Notes: generated by a model not told the origin, from the letters alone. A stretch of DNA of 8,124 nucleotides from Chloroflexota bacterium (GCA_003491925.1 DNAU01000202.1:1-8124), one strand, 5' to 3'; positions 1 through 6,182 are shown, counted from the first letter of the stretch. A program made the numbers and translations.

Positions 1-516
1 AGAACTGGAAATCGACGCTTCCCTCGCAATCAAGAACTGTATGTGAACAGGCCGTCAGGGTCAAGGGGAAATCTCTTACTCCCCATGGAACAGCGCGTCA
101 TAGCGATACAAAAAGTCGAGGGAATGCACAGAGCGAACTTCAGGGTCAGGAGTTCGATTCGCAAAGTTAGGAGACACCCGCGTCCCAACCCGCCAGCTTA
201 GTCTCTACGCACGGTCCGAACTACGAAAGCGCCCGAAAGTCTGCGTCCCAAACGTGGCGAAAATCAAGGTCTTTCTGCACGCCTGACCGCGAAGATCGCC
301 GTCGGTCGCAGACCGCCCTTGTGTGTGACCGCTTGGACGTGGTGCCGGTGGCTCGGTTACGCGCTGTGCATCGGACGGCTACTGGGTAGCCGCGAGACGC
401 GTCTCCCACGACGGGGGATTGTGACGAAAACGTGAGCGCTCATTGCAGCGAGATAGTCACTCGTTGTGCATGTCTGACCACTCTTTGTGGCGACACACGA
501 GCACCCGGAGGACGTC
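1..516. other. Lower-GC left end with no convincing gene
   Basis: Hand counting gives about 51% GC over the first 180 bases and about 58% over 1-540, against 70% or more in the genes to the right. Short open frames exist, for example on the minus strand 204-76 and the plus strand from base 1 to 198. Their third codon positions are not G/C-biased as in the genuine genes here and none shows a recognisable motif, so I call none. Small sites seen are a 10-bp perfect palindrome TGAGCGCTCA at 433-442 and a weak GGGGA/TCCCC hairpin at 65-84. The segment may be an intergenic region, a decayed gene or recently acquired DNA. Confidence 0.5.
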
Positions 517-519
517 ATG
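507..519 (+). promoter_or_regulatory. Orphan ribosome binding site and ATG
   Basis: GGAGG at 507-511 lies five bases upstream of ATG at 517-519, a textbook translation start. The frame it opens (MSNQQGGDLRSLDRGGRLRV and onwards) soon runs antisense through the TetR-like fragment and does not look like protein after the first 20 or so codons. This could be the surviving start of a gene whose body was deleted, or coincidence. Confidence 0.3.
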
Positions 520-567
520 TCGAACCAGCAGGGAGGAGATCTGCGCTCTCTGGACCGAGGGGGACGA

Positions 568-930
568 TTACGCGTTCGGAAGGGCCCAGCTACTCAGTGC
601 CTGGCGGACACTCGCAAGCTTCGCGTCGTTCCACTCGATCGCGGGGTCGGGCTCGAGGAAGGCGGAGGCGATGCTGGCGGCGCCGAGGGCCGCCGCCGAC
701 CAGTCGGCCGGTTGAGCCGCCCCGAAGGGCCTCGCCGGGAACCGCTGCGCCGCGACCTCGGGGGTCGAGAGGGCGATGAGCACCAGGCCGCGCAGGGAGG
801 CGCTGGCCAGGGTCGCGATGGTGTCGACGCCGGCCCCGCCCTCCGGGCGCAGGCGATAGCCGAAGCGCCCGGCGAGCAGCTCCCAGGACTGGCGTCGGGT
901 ACGCGGCACCGTGACCTGGTACGCCGACCA
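568..930 (-). pseudogene. TetR-family regulator, C-terminal fragment
   Basis: This minus-strand frame ends at a TAA at 568-570 and encodes about 117 residues that read as the ligand-binding/dimerisation domain of a TetR-type repressor. The recognisable parts are RFGYRLRPEGG, an alanine/leucine-rich helix (TIATLASASLRGLVLIAL), STPEVAAQRF, and an AFLEPDPAIEWN tail. The N-terminal helix-turn-helix (roughly the first 70-80 residues of a normal protein of about 190-200) is absent. Continuing the frame upstream to an ATG at 1092 only reads the antisense of the adjacent reductase gene, so that extension is not real protein. The gene faces away from the reductase at 947-1384, as a local repressor usually does, and the missing halves of both genes meet at about 922-965. 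The TetR call rests on recognition of the C-terminal pattern, which diverges widely in this family, so it is moderately sure. Confidence 0.6.
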
Positions 931-1045
931 CCTGCGCCGGCTGTAACGGGGTGGGCGCCCCGGTGCTCTGGCGCGTTTCGAGAACCGGCTGTCAGCGATC
1001 CTCTTCGGGGCTGGGATCGGTCCGCGCCGCGCCGTCGCGCTCGAG

Positions 1046-1384
1046 GTGGTCGGCCGCGGCAGCGGCCGGCTCCTCGCCGTGCCGGTGGTCATGGCCGCCT
1101 GGCACGGGGAGCGCTACCTCGTCTCCATGCTGGGAGAGCGGGCCAATTGGGTGCGCAACGTCCGGGCGGCCAACGGGCGCGCCGTCCTCCGGCACGGCGG
1201 GCGGGAGGCCGTGGTGCTCGAGGAGGTCCCCATCGAGAAGAGACCGCCGATCCTGCGCCGGTACCTGGCTCTGGCCCCTGGGGCCCCTCCCCACCTCCCC
1301 GTCGACCGCCGGGCCTCGCTCGGGGAGTTCGAGCCCATCGCCGCTCAGGTCCCCGTCTTCTGGACCCCGACGTCCCGGACCTGA
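1046..1384 (+). CDS. F420/deazaflavin-type nitroreductase family protein, 5'-truncated
   Basis: The product resembles the small beta-barrel family of F420H2-dependent quinone/nitro reductases (Ddn-like, nitroreductase/quinone reductase family), which reduce quinones or nitro compounds with coenzyme F420, or in some members other flavins. Family features seen are GRGSGRLLAVPV, the AWHGERYLVSMLGERANWVRNVRAA stretch (here from residue 18) and the AVVLEEVP strand, followed by a C-terminal PVFW. The listed start is the GTG at 1046, but family-like sequence continues in frame upstream (ALARFENRLSAILFGAGIGP) to about 959, and an in-frame TAA lies at 944-946. There is no ATG, GTG or TTG between that stop and 1046, and no ribosome binding site before 1046. 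The gene has therefore probably lost its own start and is likely a pseudogene or a remnant. It converges on the methyltransferase gene ending at 1433. The family call is fairly sure; the substrate is unknown. Confidence 0.65.
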   Translation: MVGRGSGRLLAVPVVMAAWHGERYLVSMLGERANWVRNVRAANGRAVLRHGGREAVVLEEVPIEKRPPILRRYLALAPGAPPHLPVDRRASLGEFEPIAAQVPVFWTPTSRT

Positions 1385-1412
1385 CCCCACCGTCATCGGG
1401 TCAGCGGGACGA

Positions 1413-1430
1413 CCGGCCTGGCGGTGCCGG
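1413..1430. terminator. Weak hairpin between convergent genes
   Basis: CCGGC at 1413-1417 pairs with GCCGG at 1426-1430 around an 8-base loop, in the 48-bp gap between two convergent genes. A bidirectional terminator would be expected here, but the stem is short and no T-tract follows on either strand. Confidence 0.25.
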
Positions 1431-1432
1431 CC

Positions 1433-2035
1433 TCACCAGATCAGCGGGATGAGCTTCCGCCGGCCGCGGAGGAACGCGCCGTAGCCCGGCAGCCGCGCGC
1501 TCAGCTCGCGTTCCTCGGCGTCGATGCGGGCGGTGATCCCCACCAGGGGGAGCAGGGCGCAGGTGGCGATGCCGAGCAGGTTGCCCGTTCCGAGCCCCAC
1601 CCCGATCATCTCGATCCACTGGCCGGTGTACGAGGGATGGCGCAGCCAGCGGTAGGGGCCCGAGCTGACCACGGTCTGATCGGGCTGCACCGCTACGTGG
1701 CCGACGAAGAACCGGCCGAGGGAGGCGATGGCCCACTGGCGCAGCGCGATGCCCACCACGGTGACGGTGGCGCCGCCGGCAGCGCAGCGCCTCCGCCAGC
1801 GGCGACCGGCGCTGAGCCGGGGCACCGCCGCGGCTGCCACCAGGGCCAGGATCCCGGCCGGCCACCAGGTGAGGGCGAGCAGCCGGACCGAGGCCGGGTC
1901 GAGATCGGAATGGGAGGCCACCAGCGAGCGGTCCACACCGCGGTGCCGCTGACGCACGATCTCCGCACCCTCCAGGAGACCGACCACGTACAGCATCCCC
2001 GACGGCGGCAGGAGGCGCCGCATACGTCGCGACAT
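1433..2035 (-). CDS. Isoprenylcysteine carboxyl methyltransferase (ICMT)-like membrane protein
   Basis: This 200-residue integral membrane protein belongs to the ICMT/PEMT-like superfamily, whose members transfer methyl groups from S-adenosylmethionine to membrane-associated substrates. The signature GPYRWLRHPSYTG is at residues 126-138. The second half of the SAM site is the RIDAEERELSARLPGYGAF stretch at about 170-188, with the EE pair at 174-175, and the protein ends in the typical RRKLIPLIW. Hydrophobic spans lie at about 14-25, 52-70, 88-105 and 141-168. The start at 2035 has only a GGGG close upstream; ATG codons at residues 5 and 14 are alternatives. The gene follows the MFS gene by 24 bp on the same strand and is probably co-transcribed with it. 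Bacteria rarely have prenylated proteins, so the substrate is likely a small lipid or isoprenoid compound (inference). The family call is strong. Confidence 0.88.
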   Translation of the reverse strand: MSRRMRRLLPPSGMLYVVGLLEGAEIVRQRHRGVDRSLVASHSDLDPASVRLLALTWWPAGILALVAAAAVPRLSAGRRWRRRCAAGGATVTVVGIALRQWAIASLGRFFVGHVAVQPDQTVVSSGPYRWLRHPSYTGQWIEMIGVGLGTGNLLGIATCALLPLVGITARIDAEERELSARLPGYGAFLRGRRKLIPLIW

Positions 2036-2059
2036 CCCCGAATCATCCCGCGGCGCTCA

Positions 2060-3358
2060 TCAACCGCGTCCGCGACGTCCGGCGGCGGGTGGCGACTCCC
2101 CGGCGGGGGTCTGAGCCGGGCCACGATCGTGGTCCCGGCGGAGCCGCGCCTGACGAAGCACCGGCATCAGCCCACCGAGGAGGAGCGCCCCGGCGACACA
2201 GGCGAGCCCGCCTGAGACGATCGAGAAGGCCGGCGTCACCAGGGTGGCCACGCCGCCGGCCTCCAGGTTGCCGAGCGCGGGGGCGCCGTTGGCCTGGGCC
2301 AGCCACAGCGCGGTCAGCCGGCCGCGGAAGGCTTCGGGGACGGACTGCTGGAGCAGGCTGTTACGCAGGACCTCGGAGACCAGGTCGGCGGCGCCGGCGA
2401 GGGCCAGCAGGCCCAGGGCCACCGGCAGCAGCGAGACCACTCCCACCGCCGCGATCGCCACTCCCCAGACCGTCACCGCGACCAGCACGGCCCGCCCGGC
2501 GTGCCGGACACCGCCCACCCATCCGCTCGTCAGTGCTCCGAGCAGGGCTCCGGCCGCCGGCGCGGCATAGAGCAGGCCGACGCCGGTCGGCCCCGCGTGG
2601 AAGGTCTCCAGCCCGAGGGCCGGGAAGAGGGCCTGGGGCATGCCGAAGACGGTCGCGTCGGCATCGATCAGCATCACCGCGATGACGAGGGCGCTGCGGC
2701 GCGCGCAGCGCAGCCCCTCGGTGAACGCCGCCAGCCCGACCCGGCCGTGGGCCCCGGCCGGCGGGAGCGGGCGGATGCCCAGGGACACCAGGCCGCACCC
2801 GAGGCCGAGCCCGGCGCCCGCGGCGTAGACGGCGGGGACGCCGAACCGTGCCACGCACAGGCCGCCGGCGGCCGGGCCCACCAGCGCCGCCAGCTGGCGG
2901 ACCGTGGCGCTCATCGCGAAGGTCGCCGGGAGCAGGCCGGGGGCCACCAGGGTGGGCAGGGCCGCCGTCCCCGCCGGTCCCCCCAGCCCCGCCGCGGCCG
3001 CGCCGGCGGCGAGCAGCCCGTACACCAGCCAGAGGCTGGGGTGCGTGGCGCTGGCGTTGAGCGCCATGGCCACCGAGCTCGCCCCCGCGACGCAAGGGGA
3101 GGCGATGATCAGCCAGCGGCGGTCCCAGGCGTCGGCGAGCACGCCGCCCGCGAGCATCCCGGCGATCAGGGGGACGGCGGCAACCCCGCTGATCGCCCCC
3201 ACCGCCAGCGACGAGTGGGTGAGGCGATAGACCTGGAGGCCCGCGGTGACCGCCACCAGCGCCGTCCCGAGCTGGGAGAGCGCCGCCCCACCGAAGAGGA
3301 AGCGCAGATCGCGGCTGCGCCGAAGCGGGCGCAGGTCGATGGTCAGGGCCGTGGGCAT
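2060..3358 (-). CDS. MFS exporter (EntS-like, MFS_3 type)
   Basis: This 432-residue major facilitator superfamily transporter is full length, with about twelve hydrophobic spans, and is expected to be a proton-driven drug or metabolite exporter in the inner membrane. The N-terminus (LRRSRDLRFLFGGAALSQLG) is the usual opening of EntS-like MFS proteins. The loop between helices 2 and 3 carries motif A as GGVLADAWDRR at residues 71-81. A central cytoplasmic linker around 205-225 separates the two six-helix halves, and the tail is basic and proline-rich. I chose the ATG at 3356-3358 because the frame upstream runs through the regulator promoter and into the divergent gene; no strong ribosome binding site precedes it. 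The gene diverges from the TetR gene at 3469 across a dyad-rich spacer, the classic layout of a repressor-controlled efflux pump, and leads the operon with the methyltransferase. Its substrate is not visible from sequence. Confidence 0.92.
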   Translation of the reverse strand: MPTALTIDLRPLRRSRDLRFLFGGAALSQLGTALVAVTAGLQVYRLTHSSLAVGAISGVAAVPLIAGMLAGGVLADAWDRRWLIIASPCVAGASSVAMALNASATHPSLWLVYGLLAAGAAAAGLGGPAGTAALPTLVAPGLLPATFAMSATVRQLAALVGPAAGGLCVARFGVPAVYAAGAGLGLGCGLVSLGIRPLPPAGAHGRVGLAAFTEGLRCARRSALVIAVMLIDADATVFGMPQALFPALGLETFHAGPTGVGLLYAAPAAGALLGALTSGWVGGVRHAGRAVLVAVTVWGVAIAAVGVVSLLPVALGLLALAGAADLVSEVLRNSLLQQSVPEAFRGRLTALWLAQANGAPALGNLEAGGVATLVTPAFSIVSGGLACVAGALLLGGLMPVLRQARLRRDHDRGPAQTPAGESPPAAGRRGRG

Positions 3359-3400
3359 CCGCCGATCCGTGCGCGCATCCGTCGATCCTTCGAGGTGTGG

Positions 3401-3437
3401 GCAACGTGATGTTGTTAGGAGAGTAACATCATGTTGC
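3401..3437. promoter_or_regulatory. Double dyad, likely TetR operator
   Basis: Arms GCAACGTGATGTT (3401-3413) and AACATCATGTTGC (3425-3437) are inverted repeats matching at 12 of 13 positions around an 11-bp centre. Each arm also holds its own small palindrome: AACATCATGTT at 3425-3435 is perfect (5+1+5), and AACGTGATGTT at 3403-3413 has one mismatched pair. The two small palindromes are centred 22 bp apart, about two helical turns. The site is 42 bp from the MFS start and 31 bp from the TetR start, so binding could repress both genes. That the adjacent TetR protein is the binder is inferred from position. Confidence 0.75.
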
Positions 3438-3469
3438 AGATCGGGGGATTGACGGTTACACTGGTGGGG
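3434..3469 (+). promoter_or_regulatory. Predicted promoter of the TetR gene, leaderless
   Basis: A -35-like TTGCAG at 3434-3439 is separated by 17 bp from a -10-like TACACT at 3457-3462. Transcription would begin about seven bases later, at 3469, which is the first base of the GTG start codon. This fits a leaderless mRNA, common in Actinomycetota, and explains why no ribosome binding site precedes the gene. The -35 overlaps the right arm of the dyad, consistent with autorepression. Confidence 0.5.
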
Positions 3470-4074
3470 TGAGTGAGAGCGCACCGGCCGCGGTCCGTCC
3501 CAGCGGCCGGCTGGTCGACGCCGCGACCGAGGTCCTGGCCCAGGGGGGCTGGGAGGGGTTGACGCTGCAGGCGGTGGCGGAGCGGGCGGGCGTGTCGCGG
3601 GTCACCGTCTGGAGACAGGCGGGCAGCCGCGAGCTGCTCGTTGCCGAGATGGTCCGCCGGCTGGCGGTTGACTACCGGGAGACCCTCTGGCCGATCCTGA
3701 CCGGGCCCGGGTCGGGTGCGGAGCGGCTGGGAGCCGCGCTCGCCGCCGTCTGCGACGTCGCCGACCGGCATCTCCCGCTGCTACTCGCCTCCGACAGCGC
3801 CTTCCACCAGACCCATGCGGAGGTCATGCATGCGGTCCGCTTCACCGAACCCATCGTGCGGCTGATCTGCGATGGGGTCGCGGATGGCACCATCGCCCGC
3901 CCGGCGGACCCGAACGCGCTCGGTGACGTCGTCTTCAACGCCACCTACTGGCCCTACATCCATCTCCGCGGACGGCACTGGTGGAACGCGGCCGACGCCA
4001 GGGCGATGCTGCTCCCCCTCATCCTGGGCGGGATCCGCGAGGTCGCGCGCGAGGGCACCCCGGCCGCTTCGTGA
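3469..4074 (+). CDS. TetR/AcrR-family transcriptional regulator
   Basis: This 201-residue protein has the normal TetR length and architecture. The N-terminal DNA-binding domain covers about residues 12-60, with the helix-turn-helix at 31-50 (LTLQAVAERAGVSRVTVWRQ) followed by the AGSRELLVAEM helix. This is the typical TetR pattern, except that the usual Tyr-x-His/Tyr-Phe after the recognition helix is replaced by WRQAG. Residues 65-195 form the helical effector-binding domain, rich in aromatic and polar residues around YWPYIHLRGRHWW (160-172), which may line the ligand pocket. It starts at GTG 3469 and ends at TGA 4072-4074. It is divergent from the MFS-methyltransferase operon and most likely represses it, and itself, through the double dyad at 3401-3437, until the pump's substrate or a related compound binds. 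The family is certain; ligand and targets are inferred. Confidence 0.93.
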   Translation: MSESAPAAVRPSGRLVDAATEVLAQGGWEGLTLQAVAERAGVSRVTVWRQAGSRELLVAEMVRRLAVDYRETLWPILTGPGSGAERLGAALAAVCDVADRHLPLLLASDSAFHQTHAEVMHAVRFTEPIVRLICDGVADGTIARPADPNALGDVVFNATYWPYIHLRGRHWWNAADARAMLLPLILGGIREVAREGTPAAS

Positions 4075-4086
4075 CCGCAGAGCCCC

Positions 4087-4170
4087 GCCTGGCGCGAGGC
4101 GCGGGGTCGCCTGGCGTGAGGCGCGGGTCGCCTGGCGTGAGGCGCGGGTTGCCTGGCGTGATCCGCGCGC
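4087..4170 (+). repeat. 21-bp tandem repeat, about four copies
   Basis: Copies begin with GCCTGGCG at 4087, 4109, 4130 and 4151. The first is 22 bp (one extra G), the second and third are 21 bp and differ at one base, and the fourth diverges after its first 11 bases. The core is GCCTGGCGTGAGGCGCGGGT. The array begins 12 bp after the TetR stop codon, before the promoter region of the small membrane protein. The unit length preserves reading frame, but the frame through it lacks its own plausible start. Slippage-prone; function unknown. Confidence 0.85.
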
Positions 4171-4190
4171 CCCGCACTTCTCCGGCGCGG

Positions 4191-4212
4191 GTTCACGGCT
4201 CGTTCACACGCC
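4191..4212 (+). promoter_or_regulatory. PHO-box-like 11-bp direct repeats
   Basis: GTTCACGGCTC (4191-4201) is followed directly by GTTCACACGCC (4202-4212), an 11-bp-phased repeat of GTTCAC. Response regulators of the PhoP/OmpR family bind 11-bp direct repeats, and the Streptomyces PHO box has GTTCACC as its best-conserved part. The site lies 50 bp upstream of the small membrane protein's start, suitable for an activator. The match is short and the regulator unproven. Confidence 0.4.
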
Positions 4213-4262
4213 GCGGCGATGCTCGTCCCATCGACCATCCGTCCCCCGTGAGGAGAACCGTC

Positions 4263-4586
4263 ATGTATCGCCCGCTCCGTACCTTCTGGACGCTCGCCGC
4301 CGCCGGCGGCGCCATCGCGGTGGGGCTGACCACTCAGAACGCCGCCTACATCGTCATCACCTTCCTCGGTGGCTTGATCGTTCCCCGAATGCTCGGGCTC
4401 GCCGGGCCCGGACGGTTCCAGCGCGCCAAGGGTTTCGGCGCCAGGAGTTTCGGGCCGGGCGCCGCGTTCGCCGGGAGGCGCGGCGGGGGCGGCTGCGGCA
4501 ACGACCTCTGGAGCGAGTGGCACCGCCAGGCTCACGCGGCCACCCCCGCCTCGCCTCCCGCGGCGCCGACCGCGCCGAGCGCCTGA
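4263..4586 (+). CDS. Small membrane protein of unknown function
   Basis: This 107-residue protein is translated from ATG 4263 with AGGAGA at 4251-4256, six bases upstream, which settles the start even though the frame is open further back. Residues 7-22 and 26-47 are hydrophobic and probably form a two-helix membrane hairpin (FWTLAAAGGAIAVGL and AYIVITFLGGLIVPRMLGLAG). A glycine/arginine-rich segment follows at 54-78 (FGARSFGPGAAFAGRRGGGG), with one cysteine at 78, then an alanine/proline tail. I do not recognise a family. Its position downstream of an apparent PhoP/OmpR-type box, with its own ribosome binding site, suggests a separate transcription unit from the TetR gene. It converges on the PLD lipoprotein gene. 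A shorter or differently started protein is unlikely given the ribosome binding site. Confidence 0.72.
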   Translation: MYRPLRTFWTLAAAGGAIAVGLTTQNAAYIVITFLGGLIVPRMLGLAGPGRFQRAKGFGARSFGPGAAFAGRRGGGGCGNDLWSEWHRQAHAATPASPPAAPTAPSA

Positions 4587-4650
4587 GCGGTGGGCTCGGC
4601 GCCGCTCCGGCGTCGGGCCCTCGCCCTCTCCTCCTGCCCCACCGCCCGCG

Positions 4651-4671
4651 GCCGGGCCGGCTCTGCCCGGC
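4651..4671. terminator. GC-rich hairpin in convergent spacer
   Basis: GCCGGGC (4651-4657) pairs perfectly with GCCCGGC (4665-4671) around a 7-base loop, in the 217-bp gap between the convergent membrane-protein and PLD genes. A smaller hairpin, GAGCGG/CCGCTC (4585-4590 with 4602-4607), overlaps the stop of the former. Neither has a T-tract, so both are at best T-less actinobacterial-style terminators. The rest of the gap is GC-rich with partial GAGGCCGCG direct repeats around 4741-4771 and no gene. Confidence 0.35.
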
Positions 4672-4803
4672 TGGGACGCCGCTACTCGCGGCCGGGGCGG
4701 CGCGACTGAGACGGCGATGCCCGATGGTGCTGTCCCCTGGAGGCCGCGGTGCCGTTCGCCAGAGGCCGCGCCGTTCAGGGGGCGGCCGGGGAGGTTGCGG
4801 TGC

Positions 4804-5919
4804 TCAGGAGGCGGACCACGCGGTCGCGCCGCTGATGTCACCCTCCAGAACGGCGGCCACCTGGCCGTCGATCGCCGACCCGTCGAGCACGATCCCCAGC
4901 TCGCGGTTGAGGTCGAGGGATGTGGAGGAGAAGTTCTCCGAGCCCACGAAGGCCTTCTCGGTGCTCGTCCCGGGATCGGCGACGATGACCTTGGCGTGGA
5001 TGTATAGCGACGCGTTCGCCGCGTAGGTGACGACCCTGACACCGGCGTGGACCAGGGCGTCGAACTCGCTGCTCCATGAGGACGAATCGGTCATGCAGAC
5101 CTCGACGTCCACACCCCGCTTGGCGGCGGCCTCCAGCGCCGCGACGATCTCCGGGTCGGACATCTCCTCGTTCTCGACCAGGAGCTGCCTGCGCGCTCCC
5201 TGGATGATGGCCGCGAGCGCCGGTTCCGAGCCCGGGCTCCAGACCAGGTCGTCGCCGGCGGAGGGGGTGACCGGCGAGCTGGCGAAGTCGGCGTCGAAGA
5301 CCGCGCCGATGGCCGCGACATCAACCGGATCGGTGTCCTCCACCACGAAGTCCCGAGTCGTCGCGTAGTACTGCGAGGTCAGGTTGCCGGTCATGATCAG
5401 CGCCTCGCGGGCGTCGACGATCAGCGTCTTCTGGTGGGTGATGTCGACCTGGGTCGAGGACCAGTGGACGGCGACGCCACCCTCGAGCAGGGCCGCATAG
5501 GCGGCCTGGTTCTCGCTCTTGGCGTAGGCCTGGTCGAGGATGACCCGGACCGTGACCCCGCGCCGCTCCGCCTGGACCAGATCGCTGACGGCGGTGCTGT
5601 CCTCGAGCTCGTACATCACCAGGTCGATCGAGTGCTGGGCGCCGGCGATCGCCTGGTACACGACACCCAGCCCCTGGTCCGGCTCGACCCCCAGGGTGTC
5701 GTAGCCGGCAGCCGCGCCGGTGGGGGTGGAGGCGAGGGCGGGTCTCGGAGTTGCGGCGCCGGAGCCGGCCGTCGTCGCGGTCGCCGCCCCCGACGGTTGC
5801 GGGAGCGTCGAAGCCGCACACCCGCCCAGGACGAGGAGGAGGGCGCTCAGCGGCAGGGCGGTCAGGCGGGCCGCCCGACTCGTCCCGCGACGGGATGGGG
5901 TCCGCACGTTCGTCAGCAT
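4804..5919 (-). CDS. Secreted phospholipase-D-superfamily lipoprotein
   Basis: This 371-residue protein has a lipoprotein signal: basic residues (RTPSRRGTSRAAR), a hydrophobic core (LTALPLSALLLVL) and a lipobox LGGC with the lipidated Cys at 34. That signal is why I start at ATG 5917-5919 and not at the ATG at 6042. A Ser/Thr/Ala/Pro-rich linker runs to about residue 70. Two PLD domains follow, each with an HxKxxxxD motif: HQKTLIVD at 162-169, followed by TGNLTS, and HAKVIVAD at 308-315, followed by GSENFSS. Both motifs are intact, so the enzyme is expected to be an active phosphodiesterase acting outside the cytoplasmic membrane on phospholipid, nucleic acid or another phosphodiester. The two-domain layout is also used by PLD-like nucleases, cardiolipin synthases and transphosphatidylases; the lipid anchor argues for an envelope or extracellular substrate. 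It is divergent from the Mrr-like gene. Confidence 0.9.
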   Translation of the reverse strand: MLTNVRTPSRRGTSRAARLTALPLSALLLVLGGCAASTLPQPSGAATATTAGSGAATPRPALASTPTGAAAGYDTLGVEPDQGLGVVYQAIAGAQHSIDLVMYELEDSTAVSDLVQAERRGVTVRVILDQAYAKSENQAAYAALLEGGVAVHWSSTQVDITHQKTLIVDAREALIMTGNLTSQYYATTRDFVVEDTDPVDVAAIGAVFDADFASSPVTPSAGDDLVWSPGSEPALAAIIQGARRQLLVENEEMSDPEIVAALEAAAKRGVDVEVCMTDSSSWSSEFDALVHAGVRVVTYAANASLYIHAKVIVADPGTSTEKAFVGSENFSSTSLDLNRELGIVLDGSAIDGQVAAVLEGDISGATAWSAS

Positions 5920-6055
5920 GGCGCAGACCAGCGTCGTCTCGACGTCGCCGCGGTTGTCGTCGAGCGGCCAGCGTTGTGAGCTCGCGTCGCCGGCCGCCGC
6001 GACCTGGAGCGCGACGGCGCTGACGTCGCACCGAACCGTCATCGCTGCGATTCTC

Positions 6056-6061
6056 CGTCAA
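6056..6061 (-). promoter_or_regulatory. Possible -35 element for the PLD gene
   Basis: On the minus strand TTGACG lies about 137 bp upstream of the chosen PLD start. No good -10 follows at the expected distance, so this is only a weak promoter hint. Confidence 0.2.
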
Positions 6062-6160
6062 CCCCCACGATGGCAAGGGTCGGCGCGGCGCGCGCGGGGG
6101 CGCCCGGGTGTCCCGACGAACGGTCCGCCTGCGACGACGGTGCCACGGGCGGCGTCGCCT

Positions 6161-6182
6161 TTGACGGACGAAATCGTGTCAA
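6161..6182. promoter_or_regulatory. Imperfect dyad in the PLD/Mrr divergent spacer
   Basis: TTGAC at 6161-6165 and GTCAA at 6178-6182 are inverted arms, and between them lies a 10-bp palindrome ACGAAATCGT (6168-6177) set two bases off centre. The dyad sits 45 bp upstream of the Mrr-like start, where an operator would be useful. The left arm also reads as a -35 hexamer (TTGACG), but no -10 follows convincingly. Confidence 0.3.

Noticed and set aside
140..175. T-loop-like GTTCGATTC suggesting a tRNA 3' end
   Set aside because: The bases on either side do not form the 5-bp T stem, and no acceptor or anticodon arm can be found.
76..204. Minus-strand open frame whose last 30 or so residues look protein-like (ends ...LDFLYRYDALFHGE)
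   Set aside because: An open stretch of about 43 codons is expected by chance in a region of about 52% GC read in six frames. Third positions are not G/C-biased and no family is recognised.
487..1452. 321-residue plus-strand open frame
   Set aside because: Low-complexity Arg/Gly/Ala-rich translation produced by GC-rich antisense of the TetR fragment and an out-of-frame reading of the reductase gene.
2501..3409. 302-residue plus-strand frame and other long frames opposite the MFS gene
   Set aside because: Shadows of the MFS gene: rich in Arg, Gly, Pro and Ala with no hydrophobic or domain pattern, whereas the minus-strand frame has clear transporter motifs.
3872..5026. 384-residue plus-strand frame spanning the TetR end, the tandem repeats and the PLD gene
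   Set aside because: It overlaps three better-supported genes in other frames and has no motif; the tandem repeat gives it a repetitive Ala-Trp-Arg stretch only by accident.
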